This document shows, in pieces, positions 11,387 to 20,572 of a stretch of 64,000 nt of DNA (its first letter is position 1; the number at the start of each line of letters is the position of its first letter). The notes below the pieces were generated by a model, which ran no database searches, was not told the origin of the DNA, and saw nothing but the letters and a program-made list of their open reading frames with translations. Origin of the DNA: Bacteroides sp. (GTDB lineage Bacteria; Bacteroidota; Bacteroidia; Bacteroidales; Bacteroidaceae); the NCBI RefSeq assembly GCF_028690125.1, contig NZ_JAQVBV010000014.1, forward strand, positions 61,830 through 125,829. Direction: 5' to 3'. A program made the position numbers and the translations under genes.

Positions 11387-11462
11387 TTCAGGCACTGATT
11401 ACATGGATTTAGTTAATCAAAGAATTGTGAAATCCGTGAAATCCATGTAATCAGTGTCTGAA
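11387..11462. repeat. Intergenic inverted repeat, 23-bp arms (22/23 matching)
   Basis: TTCAGGCACTGATTACATGGATT .. AATCCATGTAATCAGTGTCTGAA. Confidence 0.9.
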
Positions 11463-11510
11463 AAATAGTTATTATAGGCTTTGACACATCTTCATTCTTA
11501 AATTATAGTT

Positions 11511-12077
11511 ATGAGTGGCAAATTAATTATCTTTTCTGCTCCCTCAGGTTCGGGCAAATCTACTATTATCAATTATTTATTGACACAGAATCTGAATTTT
11601 TCATTTTCTATTTCAGCTACTAGTCGTGCTCCACGCGGAACAGAAAAACATGGAGTTGAATACTTCTTTCTTACTCCGGAAGAGTTTCGCAGTCGCATCG
11701 AGAATAATGAGTTTTTGGAATACGAAGAAGTATATCAGGACCGTTATTATGGGACACTGAAGTCTCAGGTAGAAAAGCAATTAAAAGAAGGACAGAATGT
11801 CATCTTTGATGTAGACGTTGTAGGCGCATGCAACATCAAGAAATTCTATGGCGACCGTGCTCTGTCTGTTTTTATCCAGCCGCCTTCTGTTAAAGAGTTA
11901 CGTAGCCGGTTGGAAGGTAGAGGAACAGATGCTCCGGAAGTTATTGAAAGTCGTATTGCGAAAGCCGAATATGAGCTTGGCTTTGCCTCTAAATTCGATA
12001 AAGTCATTATTAATGATGACTTGGAGGCTGCAAAAGCAGAAGCTTTGAAAGCAATTAAAGAGTTTTTAGATAAATAA
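11511..12077 (+). CDS. gmk: Guanylate kinase
   Basis: [16 protein letters not shown]-loop, [29 protein letters not shown]. Confidence 0.97.
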   Translation: MSGKLIIFSAPSGSGKSTIINYLLTQNLNFSFSISATSRAPRGTEKHGVEYFFLTPEEFRSRIENNEFLEYEEVYQDRYYGTLKSQVEKQLKEGQNVIFDVDVVGACNIKKFYGDRALSVFIQPPSVKELRSRLEGRGTDAPEVIESRIAKAEYELGFASKFDKVIINDDLEAAKAEALKAIKEFLDK

Positions 12078-12091
12078 GAAGTAAACAAAAA

Positions 12092-12874
12092 ATGGCTAAG
12101 AAGTATCCCAGAAAAGTGATTGCCAACATGACGGTGTTATGTGCAGCTACAGGCATTGTCAGTCTGATTATGGGGGTGTGCAGCCTTTTTTTAGGAAAGT
12201 GGATTATTGCTGCTCTCCTTTTAATAATTACTCTCAGGCAAGCGTTTATTCTTCCTAAATGGATGAAAATGTTAAAGGAAGGACAGAAGGATAAAGGCGA
12301 GAAAATAAAAACCGGAATCTTTAGTGGTTCATTCAATCCCATCCATATCGGACACTTAGCCTTGGCTAATTATCTCTGTGAGTATGAGGGATTAGATGAA
12401 GTCTGGTTCATGGTTACTCCGCAAAATCCACTAAAAGAGCAATCCGAGTTGTGGAGTGATAAATTACGTCTGAAGTTAGTGAAACTAGCTATCAAAGATT
12501 ATCCGTATTTCTCCGCTTCTGATTTCGAGTTTCATTTACCACGTCCTTCTTATAGTGTCCATACATTAGATAAATTACGCGCCGCTCATCCCGAACGGGA
12601 ATTCTATTTTATCATCGGTGCAGATAATTGGTCACGTTTCGACCGCTGGTATGAATCGGAACGTATCATCAAAGAGAATCAGATTCTTATTTATCCGCGT
12701 CCGGGATATCACATCGAAGAAGGTGAATTACCGGAAACTGTGCGTCTTGTTCATTCACCCGAGTTTGAAATTAGTTCAACTTTCATCCGTCAGGCTCTTT
12801 CTGAAGGAAAGGATATCAGATATTTTGTTCATCCAAGGGTTTGGAGCTATCTGTCTATGCGTTCAAAAAGTTGA
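12092..12874 (+). CDS. nadD: Nicotinate-nucleotide adenylyltransferase, ORF carries a hydrophobic N-terminal extension
   Basis: [33 protein letters not shown]; about 70 aa upstream of the catalytic domain with two hydrophobic stretches. Confidence 0.9.
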   Translation: MAKKYPRKVIANMTVLCAATGIVSLIMGVCSLFLGKWIIAALLLIITLRQAFILPKWMKMLKEGQKDKGEKIKTGIFSGSFNPIHIGHLALANYLCEYEGLDEVWFMVTPQNPLKEQSELWSDKLRLKLVKLAIKDYPYFSASDFEFHLPRPSYSVHTLDKLRAAHPEREFYFIIGADNWSRFDRWYESERIIKENQILIYPRPGYHIEEGELPETVRLVHSPEFEISSTFIRQALSEGKDIRYFVHPRVWSYLSMRSKS

Positions 12875-12910
12875 TTACTAAAGCAAATAACCGATTAGCC
12901 TTTAACAGTT

Positions 12911-13942
12911 TTACTCTTTTTTCGCACTATGTAGAGTAATCATTATTATTTCTGCCGGAGCGCCGATACGAATTGGTAACTGTGATGTTCCAATACCATT
13001 CGTTACAATCAGCGGAGCTTTATTTGAGTTATAAGTAAATCCTGTAAGAAAACGCATACCATAATGAGAGTTTTGTATCGGAGCTTTACCAAATATACGA
13101 ACTTGTCCGCCATGGGTATGTCCTGCCAAAGCAAGATCTGTATTAGCAATCGACACATCTTCCACATAATCAGGAGTATGTACCAACAGAACAACAAAGT
13201 CTTTGGGAGAAAGAGCCAAAGTGGGTGATACCCCGTTCTTTGTCAAATCAAAAGGATTACGTACACCGGCAATCAATATTTGCTGACCGTCTTTACACAA
13301 TGTGTCTACTTTATGCTCCAACACGTGCATTCCATAATGCTCCATCGTACGGATTATCTCGTCATGACAACGCTCATAATCATTATTTCCCATCACACCG
13401 TATATTCCCATCGAAGTTTTCACCTCCGAAAGTGCAGCAAACAAGGGTTCCACATGTTCACATCCTTCCTGATAATCCCCTCCCATCAACAACACATCTG
13501 CTTTTTGCTTATTCAACAAACGGACAAGATTGCGCAACGAAGTCTGCCCAAACAGACTTTTATAATGCAAGTCGGAAATGAAAGCAATTCGAAATCCATC
13601 GAATGCTTCAGGGATATCATTGTGTGTAAAATCATAATACATTACCCGCTCTATACCGGAATAATCTGTGCCCAAATTTAATGAGGAAGAATATATTTTT
13701 ACTCCGGGCGCAGCCTCGTCAGAAAAAATTTCCACTTTTACCTTGCCATTCTGCTCCATCTGTTCAGTCAAATCATTGATTTCCGAATGTTTGGGTGGAA
13801 TATATGTATCTTTCTGTAGAGATTGGATAGTATCTGTAGCCAATGTAGCCACCGCTGAACTTGCTAACACATTTTTCTTCGACTTACAGGCAGTCAAGGC
13901 AAATAGCACCAATAATAAGAAAGGATAAAACTTCTTCTTCAT
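12911..13942 (-). CDS. Metallophosphoesterase lipoprotein
   Basis: Lipobox LTAC; ISDLHYKS, GGDYQEG, GVMGNNDYE, LAGHTHGGQVR. Confidence 0.92.
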   Translation of the reverse strand: MKKKFYPFLLLVLFALTACKSKKNVLASSAVATLATDTIQSLQKDTYIPPKHSEINDLTEQMEQNGKVKVEIFSDEAAPGVKIYSSSLNLGTDYSGIERVMYYDFTHNDIPEAFDGFRIAFISDLHYKSLFGQTSLRNLVRLLNKQKADVLLMGGDYQEGCEHVEPLFAALSEVKTSMGIYGVMGNNDYERCHDEIIRTMEHYGMHVLEHKVDTLCKDGQQILIAGVRNPFDLTKNGVSPTLALSPKDFVVLLVHTPDYVEDVSIANTDLALAGHTHGGQVRIFGKAPIQNSHYGMRFLTGFTYNSNKAPLIVTNGIGTSQLPIRIGAPAEIIMITLHSAKKE

Positions 13943-14031
13943 GATCTTTTGATATAATGAACAAAGATAAAAGAATTTCGTGTACCTTTGTCCATGAAAG
14001 TGCTTAATTGTAGAGAAATAAATAAAACAAG

Positions 14032-14943
14032 ATGGAAAAAGTTAAATGTAATTCGCTATATGCATGGATATTAGCAGCACGTCCCAAGACACTGACCGGA
14101 GCTATTACTCCCGTAATGGTGGGCACAGCACTTGCCGCAATGGACGGACATTTTCAATGGTTTCCTGCCCTTGTTTGTTGTCTGTTTGCGAGCTTGATGC
14201 AGATTGCGGCTAACTTTATCAATGACCTTTTTGATTACCTCAAAGGCACTGATCGCGAAGACCGGCTCGGTCCGGAACGTGCTTGCGCTCAGAGATGGAT
14301 TTCACCGGAAGCCATGCGGACAGGAATCATTATTACCATCATACTGGCTTGTCTTATCGGCAGTACATTATTATTTTACGCCGGATGGGAACTTATACTT
14401 TTAGGACTTATTTGCGTACTTTTTGCTTTTCTCTATACAACGGGACCTTACCCTTTGTCTTACAATGGTTGGGGCGACGTTCTTGTTATCATATTTTTTG
14501 GTTTTGTGCCTGTAGGTGGAACTTATTACGTGCAAACATTAACGTGGAGTCCAGACATAACCATAGCTTCTCTAATTTGCGGATTACTCATCGACACTCT
14601 GCTGGTGGTAAACAACTATCGTGACCGTGAAGCAGACGCCCGAAGTGGGAAACGTACTGTCATCGTTCGCTTTGGAGAGCGTTTAGGACAATATCTTTAT
14701 CTAATATTAGGATTACTCGCATCTTTACTTTGCCTCTGGTTTTTAATCGACGGACATTGGTTCGCCGCACTTCTACCCCAATTTTATATTATTCCTCACA
14801 TTCGCACATGGAGAAAAATGGTAACAATTCATAGTGGTAAGAAATTGAATAGTATACTTGGAGAAACTTCTCGAAATATGTTATTATTCGGGATTCTTTT
14901 ATCAGTTGGAATGATTATTAACTTCCTTATAGCTTTTGAATGA
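14032..14943 (+). CDS. menA: 1,4-dihydroxy-2-naphthoate polyprenyltransferase
   Basis: ARPKTLTGAITPVMVGTALA, NDLFDYLKGTDREDRLGPERA, NNYRDREADARSGKRTVIVRFG. Confidence 0.94.
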   Translation: MEKVKCNSLYAWILAARPKTLTGAITPVMVGTALAAMDGHFQWFPALVCCLFASLMQIAANFINDLFDYLKGTDREDRLGPERACAQRWISPEAMRTGIIITIILACLIGSTLLFYAGWELILLGLICVLFAFLYTTGPYPLSYNGWGDVLVIIFFGFVPVGGTYYVQTLTWSPDITIASLICGLLIDTLLVVNNYRDREADARSGKRTVIVRFGERLGQYLYLILGLLASLLCLWFLIDGHWFAALLPQFYIIPHIRTWRKMVTIHSGKKLNSILGETSRNMLLFGILLSVGMIINFLIAFE

Positions 14944-14980
14944 ACCAGGGCATACTACATAATAAAAGATTTGCAGCAAT

Positions 14981-15226
14981 ATGATATTTAGAAACCCATA
15001 TAAAGAGAAGAGTGATATTGTTAATATCATCTTTGTGCTTATTGCTTTAGGAATTATTCCATTTGCTTACAAATACTTGTATCTGATCATCAATATAGTG
15101 ATATTGATATATGCGAATATTCTTTCAACTCTTGTTGTCAACAAGGTAATTAGAATATTACTTATGATCATCTTTCTAGCTGGATTAGCAGTATGTTTAA
15201 TGAAAGGACTTCAAACCACCTCCTGA
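14981..15226 (+). CDS. Small membrane protein, hypothetical
   Basis: 81 aa with at least two hydrophobic segments, 37 bp after menA, same strand. Confidence 0.5.
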   Translation: MIFRNPYKEKSDIVNIIFVLIALGIIPFAYKYLYLIINIVILIYANILSTLVVNKVIRILLMIIFLAGLAVCLMKGLQTTS

Positions 15227-15300
15227 GATATGATTAACTGTAATTAAGTGTATTATCAATTCGGTGAATGCAGGATATTTCCACTGTAAAATTGATTAAT

Positions 15301-15346
15301 AATGTGCCAATTGACTATACTATATACCGCATAGCATTGGCACATT
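15301..15346. repeat. Perfect 11-bp inverted repeat AATGTGCCAAT..ATTGGCACATT
   Basis: Arms 15301-15311 and 15336-15346 in a gene-free gap. Confidence 0.9.
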
Positions 15347-15411
15347 AGCAAACTAATTATTCAAAACCATATGAATCTGTGTCATCTGCATTTAACTTCA
15401 TCGAAAAATCA

Positions 15412-15474
15412 ATAAAAATCCTCCATCAGTAACATTAAATATTTATTAATTCAATTTTGCTGACGGAGGTTTTC
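15412..15474. terminator. Terminator-like hairpin near the 3' end of rfbB, convergent gap
   Basis: AAAATCCTCCATCAG .. CTGACGGAGGTTTT. Confidence 0.6.
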
Positions 15475-15611
15475 TTTCTACGAATGTTTTATTTCTTAAC
15501 ATGATGACCTATACATCATCGAAATGGTTCTTGAAAATAATTCCTCTATATAATACAGGGATTCCTCTTAATATATGAGATACCAACACAAAAACCTGAC
15601 TTTTTATAAAA

Positions 15612-16748
15612 TTATTTCCCGTACATTTTTTCGTAGTATCCTTGATAATCGCCACTGGTCACTTCATCTACCCAAGCTTGATTATTCAGATACCATTCGA
15701 TAGTCTTCACAATACCAACTTCAAATTTCGTTTCCGGATACCAGCCCAAAGCATTCGTGATCTTAGTTGGGTCAATAGCATAACGTTGGTCGTGTCCCAA
15801 ACGGTCCTTAACAAAGGTAATCAAATCTTCGTTTATCCAATCGATTGCAATTTCTCCCTTTTCGTCTTTTACTTTTTTCTTCAAGACCTGACGATATTCA
15901 GGATGTTCTTCCATCAATCGGCGGATCGTTGCAATAGTCAGCTTCACGATTTCAAGATTTGTTTTTTCGTTATGCCCGCCCACGTTATATGCTTCACCTT
16001 CTTTACCATCACGTACCACGAGGTCAATTGCCTTGCAATGGTCCTCCACGTAAAGCCAGTCACGCACATTGCTGCCATCGCCGTAAACAGGTAAATGTTT
16101 ACCTTCGAGAATATTCTTGATAATTAGTGGAATCAGTTTCTCCGGAAAATGGTACGGACCGTAGTTATTAGAACAGCGGGTAATCGTTACCGGCATTTTA
16201 TAAGTATCGTGATAAGCCATCACCACCATATCAGCACTTGTTTTGGATGCACTGTAAGGGCTGTGAGGACAAAGCGGAGTTGTTTCAGTAAAGTAACCTT
16301 CTGCTCCGAGAGAACCATATACTTCGTCGGTAGATACCTGATGATAACGTACACCTTTTCTCCAGGTAGGATATCCTTGTTCGTCCTTACCCATCACCCA
16401 TGCACGGCGAGCGCAATCCAACAGGTTTTGCGTACCGAGAATATTAGTAATCAGGAACAATTGAGGATTTTCAATGCTGCGATCTACATGACTTTCAGCG
16501 GCAAAATTCACCACATAGTCGAAACGATATTTGCCAAAAAGACCATCCACCACATCATGGTCACAGATATCCCCTTTAATAAAAATACAACGTTCGTTAT
16601 CGATGTCTTTTGCAATAGTACCCAGATTGCCTGCATATGTCAAAGCATCCAGGACAATCACTTTTATGTCACTGTGTTTAGCTAGAATATACTTAATATA
16701 ATTGGCACCAATAAATCCTGCGGCACCGGTCACTAAATAAGTTTTCAT
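15612..16748 (-). CDS. rfbB: dTDP-glucose 4,6-dehydratase
   Basis: TGAAGFIGANYIKYI, AAESHVDRSI, YSASKTSADM, NNYGPYHFPEKLIPL. Confidence 0.96.
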   Translation of the reverse strand: MKTYLVTGAAGFIGANYIKYILAKHSDIKVIVLDALTYAGNLGTIAKDIDNERCIFIKGDICDHDVVDGLFGKYRFDYVVNFAAESHVDRSIENPQLFLITNILGTQNLLDCARRAWVMGKDEQGYPTWRKGVRYHQVSTDEVYGSLGAEGYFTETTPLCPHSPYSASKTSADMVVMAYHDTYKMPVTITRCSNNYGPYHFPEKLIPLIIKNILEGKHLPVYGDGSNVRDWLYVEDHCKAIDLVVRDGKEGEAYNVGGHNEKTNLEIVKLTIATIRRLMEEHPEYRQVLKKKVKDEKGEIAIDWINEDLITFVKDRLGHDQRYAIDPTKITNALGWYPETKFEVGIVKTIEWYLNNQAWVDEVTSGDYQGYYEKMYGK

Positions 16749-16769
16749 ATATAATTCTTTATGTTGATT

Positions 16770-17639
16770 TTAGGATTGTTTCGCCAGTTCTATAAGATAT
16801 TTACCGTATTCGGTCTTTTCAAGGTGTTGCCCCAATACAAGCAGTTGTTCCGATGAAATCCATCCCTGACGCCAAGCAATTTCTTCAATACAACTCACAT
16901 AGAACCCTTGACGATTTTGGATAGTTGCTACAAAGTTCGAAGCTTCAAGCAAACTGTCACAGTTACCTGTATCCAACCAGGCAAATCCACGACCAAACAA
17001 TTCCACCTTCAATGTACCTTCTTCCAGATAAAGACGGTTCAGATCCGTTATTTCATACTCCCCACGAGCCGAAGGTTGGAGCGAAGCTGCTTTAGCAGTT
17101 ACGGTGGCATCGTAAAAATAAAGTCCGGGAACAGCGTAATTGCTTTTCGGATGTACCGGCTTTTCTTCCAGAGACATAACCTTTCCCTGTTCGTCAAATT
17201 CCACCACACCGTAAGCACGAGGATCTTTTACATAATAGCCGAAGATACAAGCACCTCTTTTCATGCCGGCAGCACGGCGTAGCATAGCAGAAAATCCCTG
17301 ACCATAAAACATATTATCACCGAGAATCAAACAGCCGGGCTCTCCATTCAGAAAATCGGCTCCAAGCACGAAAGCCTGCGCCAATCCATTAGGTTTCTCT
17401 TGAATCTTGTAAGAAAATGACATTCCCAGTTCTTCACCTGTCCCCAACAAGTCGCGAAACATAGGAAGATCACGCGGGGTAGAGATAATCAACACTTCGC
17501 GTATTCCAGCCAACATCAGTGTAGATAGCGGATAATAAATCATCGGCTTATCATACACAGGCATTATTTGTTTGGAAATCGCTTTAGAAAGCGGATAGAG
17601 ACGTGTAGCACTCCCTCCTGCCAGAATAATTCCTTTCAT
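16770..17639 (-). CDS. rfbA: Glucose-1-phosphate thymidylyltransferase
   Basis: MKGIILAGGSATRLYPLSKAISKQIMPVYDKPMIYYPLSTLMLAGI. Confidence 0.97.
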   Translation of the reverse strand: MKGIILAGGSATRLYPLSKAISKQIMPVYDKPMIYYPLSTLMLAGIREVLIISTPRDLPMFRDLLGTGEELGMSFSYKIQEKPNGLAQAFVLGADFLNGEPGCLILGDNMFYGQGFSAMLRRAAGMKRGACIFGYYVKDPRAYGVVEFDEQGKVMSLEEKPVHPKSNYAVPGLYFYDATVTAKAASLQPSARGEYEITDLNRLYLEEGTLKVELFGRGFAWLDTGNCDSLLEASNFVATIQNRQGFYVSCIEEIAWRQGWISSEQLLVLGQHLEKTEYGKYLIELAKQS

Positions 17640-17714
17640 CTTCGTATGAGTTATTCGTTACTGTGTGCAAAGGTCGGAAAGAAATTTGACGTGGCAAAAT
17701 TTTAAAATCATTTT

Positions 17715-18206
17715 TCATCCAGCCAGTTCAATAACTTCCAAGTCTTTGAAGGTTCCCTGATCAATAACAAAGCGAACTAATGTCCGTACTTTATGAAAAC
17801 CGGACATTCCTGCTGCTCCCGGATTAATATGTAACATATTCAATGTTCTATCATATTTCACCTTTAATATATGAGAGTGTCCGCTGATAAACAATTTTGG
17901 CGGACGTGTCATGAGACTTCCAATAACGGAAGGATCGTACTTCCCCGGATACCCTCCAATATGTTTCATCAGTACTTCCGCACCGTCTACAGTAAAGCGG
18001 TTCACCTGTGGAAATAGTTTCCTAATCTCCTGACCGTCAATATTTCCATAGACAGCCCGGAACGGACGAAAATCAGTCAGTTTCTCCGCAACTTCGAGAG
18101 AACCGACGTCTCCTGCATGCCAGATTTCGTCACAGGGTTCGAAATATTCCAAATATTTTTCATCCCAATAAGCGTGAGTATCTGATAATAATCCTATTCT
18201 TGTCAT
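17715..18206 (-). CDS. YfcE/MJ0936 family metallophosphoesterase
   Basis: IGLLSDTHAYW, HAGDVG, VYGNIDGQ, ISGHSHILKVKYD..NPGAAG. Confidence 0.93.
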   Translation of the reverse strand: MTRIGLLSDTHAYWDEKYLEYFEPCDEIWHAGDVGSLEVAEKLTDFRPFRAVYGNIDGQEIRKLFPQVNRFTVDGAEVLMKHIGGYPGKYDPSVIGSLMTRPPKLFISGHSHILKVKYDRTLNMLHINPGAAGMSGFHKVRTLVRFVIDQGTFKDLEVIELAG

Positions 18207-18213
18207 AAAATCT

Positions 18214-18244
18214 TTTGTTTAATTCCACAAAGATAGTATATTTG
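18214..18244 (+). promoter_or_regulatory. Bacteroides-type promoter for ppk1
   Basis: TTTG (18214-18217), 19-bp spacer, TATATTTG (18237-18244). Confidence 0.75.
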
Positions 18245-18257
18245 GGAAAATCTTGAC

Positions 18258-20327
18258 TTGAAGCCCATGAAAAACAATTATAATTATTTCAAACGGGACA
18301 TTAGCTGGCTATCGTTCAATTACCGCGTATTGTTGGAAGCCCGTGACGAACATCTGCCGCTATACGAACGAATAAATTTTATTTCTATCTACTCTTCCAA
18401 TCTGGAAGAGTTCTATAAAATCCGTGTGGCGGACCACAAAGCAGTGGCATCCGGCGCAACGGAAAGTGATGAAGAGAGCGTGCAATCGGCACGGGAGTTA
18501 GTAGAGGAAATCAACCGGGAAGTTACCCGACAGTTGGACGACCGTGTACGTATCTATGAAGAAATGATACTTCCGGCTTTACAAAAGAATCATATCATCT
18601 TTTATCAAGACAGTCATGTAGAATCGTTCCATAAACAATTTATCAAAGACTTTTTCCGGGAAGAAATTTTCCCGTATCTGCAGCCTGTCCCTGTTTCAAA
18701 AAACAAGATTATCTCTTTCTTACGGGATAACAGGCTTTATATTGCCATAAGAGTCTACCCGAAAGAAGGAGGAAAACCGCTTTATTTTGTAATGAAACAG
18801 CCATACGCTAAAGTTCCCCGATTTATCGAACTTCCTCCACACGAAGGAAACTATTATTTGATATTTGTAGAGGACATTATCAAAGCCAATCTTGGACTTA
18901 TTTTCCCTGGCTATGATGTTGATTCCAGCTATAGCATCAAGATTTCCCGCGATGCCGACATTCTGATTGATGACACTACCAACGGTGCTGACTTAGTGAA
19001 ACAGTTAAAGCAAAAGGTGAAAAAGCGTAAGATCGGAGATGTATGTCGATTCGTTTATGATCGTTCTATGCCACTAAACTTTCTTGAATTCCTTATGGAT
19101 GCTTTCCATATCCATCATGACGAACTGGTACCTGGAGACAAGCACTTGAACTTGGAGGACTTGCGTCATCTGCCTAATCCGAACAAGTCACTCCGTCCCA
19201 TTGAGAAACCAAAACCGATGAGACTAAATTGTCTTGATGAAAAGGAGTCTATTTTTAATTATGTCGCCCAAAAAGACCTACTACTATATTACCCTTATCA
19301 TTCATTTGACCATTTCATTCATTTTCTCTACGAGGCAGTGCACAATCCTGAGACACGGGAAATTATGGTTACCCAGTATCGGGTAGCAGAAAACTCCGCT
19401 GTCATCAACACGTTGATAGCTGCCGCACAAAACGGTAAGAAAGTGACTGTTTTTGTAGAATTAAAAGCCCGATTCGACGAAGAGAATAATCTGGCAACTG
19501 CCGAAATGATGCAAGCAGCAGGCATCAAGATAATTTATAGCATTCCCGGATTGAAAGTACATGCCAAAGTAGCTCTTGTCCGCCGACGTGGATTCAATGG
19601 TGAAAAGGTTCCCAGTTACGCATACATCAGTACAGGTAACTTTAATGAGAAAACAGCTACGCTTTATGCAGACTGCGGGCTGTTTACATGTCGGAAGGAA
19701 ATTGTGAACGACCTGTATAATCTCTTCCGCACGCTACAAGGAAAAGAAAATCTAAAGTTTAACACATTGTTGGTTGCCCGTTTTAACTTAATTCCGGAAC
19801 TGAACCGACTCATTGACCGTGAAATTTCTCTTGCTGAACAAGGAAAAGAAGGACGAATCATTTTGAAAATGAACGCTCTCCAAGACCCAACAATGATTGA
19901 CCGTCTTTATGAAGCCTCTGAACGAGGTGTAAAAATCGACCTGATTGTTCGGGGTATTTGCTGCCTCATCCCCAAACAGCCTTATAGTCGTAACATCCGT
20001 GTAACACGTATTGTTGATAGTTTTCTGGAACATGCCCGTATCTGGTATTTTGGAAATAATGGTAATCCGGATCTCTTTGTGGGTTCTCCCGACTGGATGA
20101 GACGCAACTTATACCGCCGGATTGAAGCCGTCACCCCAATTCTTGATCCTGATTTAAAAGATGAGTTGATAGAATTACTCCATATCCAACTGGCAGATAA
20201 TCAAAAAGCTTGTTGGGTGGACGATCAATTAAACAACGTTTTCAAAAAGAGACCTGCCGGGAAAGCTGCTATCAGAGCGCAATATTACTTTTATGACTGG
20301 CTGAACAAGCAGACAACAATTAAATAA
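18258..20327 (+). CDS. ppk1: Polyphosphate kinase 1
   Basis: YNYFKRDISWLSFNYRVLLEARDEHLPLYERINFISIYSSNLEEFYKIRV; KVHAKVALVRRR; YAYISTGNFNEKTATLYADCGLFT. Confidence 0.96.
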   Translation: MKPMKNNYNYFKRDISWLSFNYRVLLEARDEHLPLYERINFISIYSSNLEEFYKIRVADHKAVASGATESDEESVQSARELVEEINREVTRQLDDRVRIYEEMILPALQKNHIIFYQDSHVESFHKQFIKDFFREEIFPYLQPVPVSKNKIISFLRDNRLYIAIRVYPKEGGKPLYFVMKQPYAKVPRFIELPPHEGNYYLIFVEDIIKANLGLIFPGYDVDSSYSIKISRDADILIDDTTNGADLVKQLKQKVKKRKIGDVCRFVYDRSMPLNFLEFLMDAFHIHHDELVPGDKHLNLEDLRHLPNPNKSLRPIEKPKPMRLNCLDEKESIFNYVAQKDLLLYYPYHSFDHFIHFLYEAVHNPETREIMVTQYRVAENSAVINTLIAAAQNGKKVTVFVELKARFDEENNLATAEMMQAAGIKIIYSIPGLKVHAKVALVRRRGFNGEKVPSYAYISTGNFNEKTATLYADCGLFTCRKEIVNDLYNLFRTLQGKENLKFNTLLVARFNLIPELNRLIDREISLAEQGKEGRIILKMNALQDPTMIDRLYEASERGVKIDLIVRGICCLIPKQPYSRNIRVTRIVDSFLEHARIWYFGNNGNPDLFVGSPDWMRRNLYRRIEAVTPILDPDLKDELIELLHIQLADNQKACWVDDQLNNVFKKRPAGKAAIRAQYYFYDWLNKQTTIK

Positions 20328-20359
20328 AACTTTAAAATAAACAAGTAAGATAGAAAGTA

Positions 20360-20401
20360 AAACGAGAGTATGTTAATCTTAAGATAAGCACACTCTCGTT
20401 T
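20360..20401 (+). terminator. Terminator-like hairpin downstream of ppk1
   Basis: AAACGAGAGT .. ACTCTCGTTT, 10-bp perfect stem, T-rich tail. Confidence 0.8.
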
Positions 20402-20572
20402 CTTCTATTTATTATTTTGTAATCTTTCTTGTGATTGAAAATCCTCCTTCAATCCAACCTGTATAATACCTTTACCAAGCACTTCAACTTTGTAACACAA
20501 ATGTAACACGTATGACATTTTACTGCAACGTCCAAATCCGACCTTTGCATCCAGAAATAACATACACATTTT

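Noticed and set aside
13225-13681. Overlapping plus-strand ORFs (118 and 133 aa)
   Set aside because: Antisense to the metallophosphoesterase lipoprotein with clear catalytic motifs.
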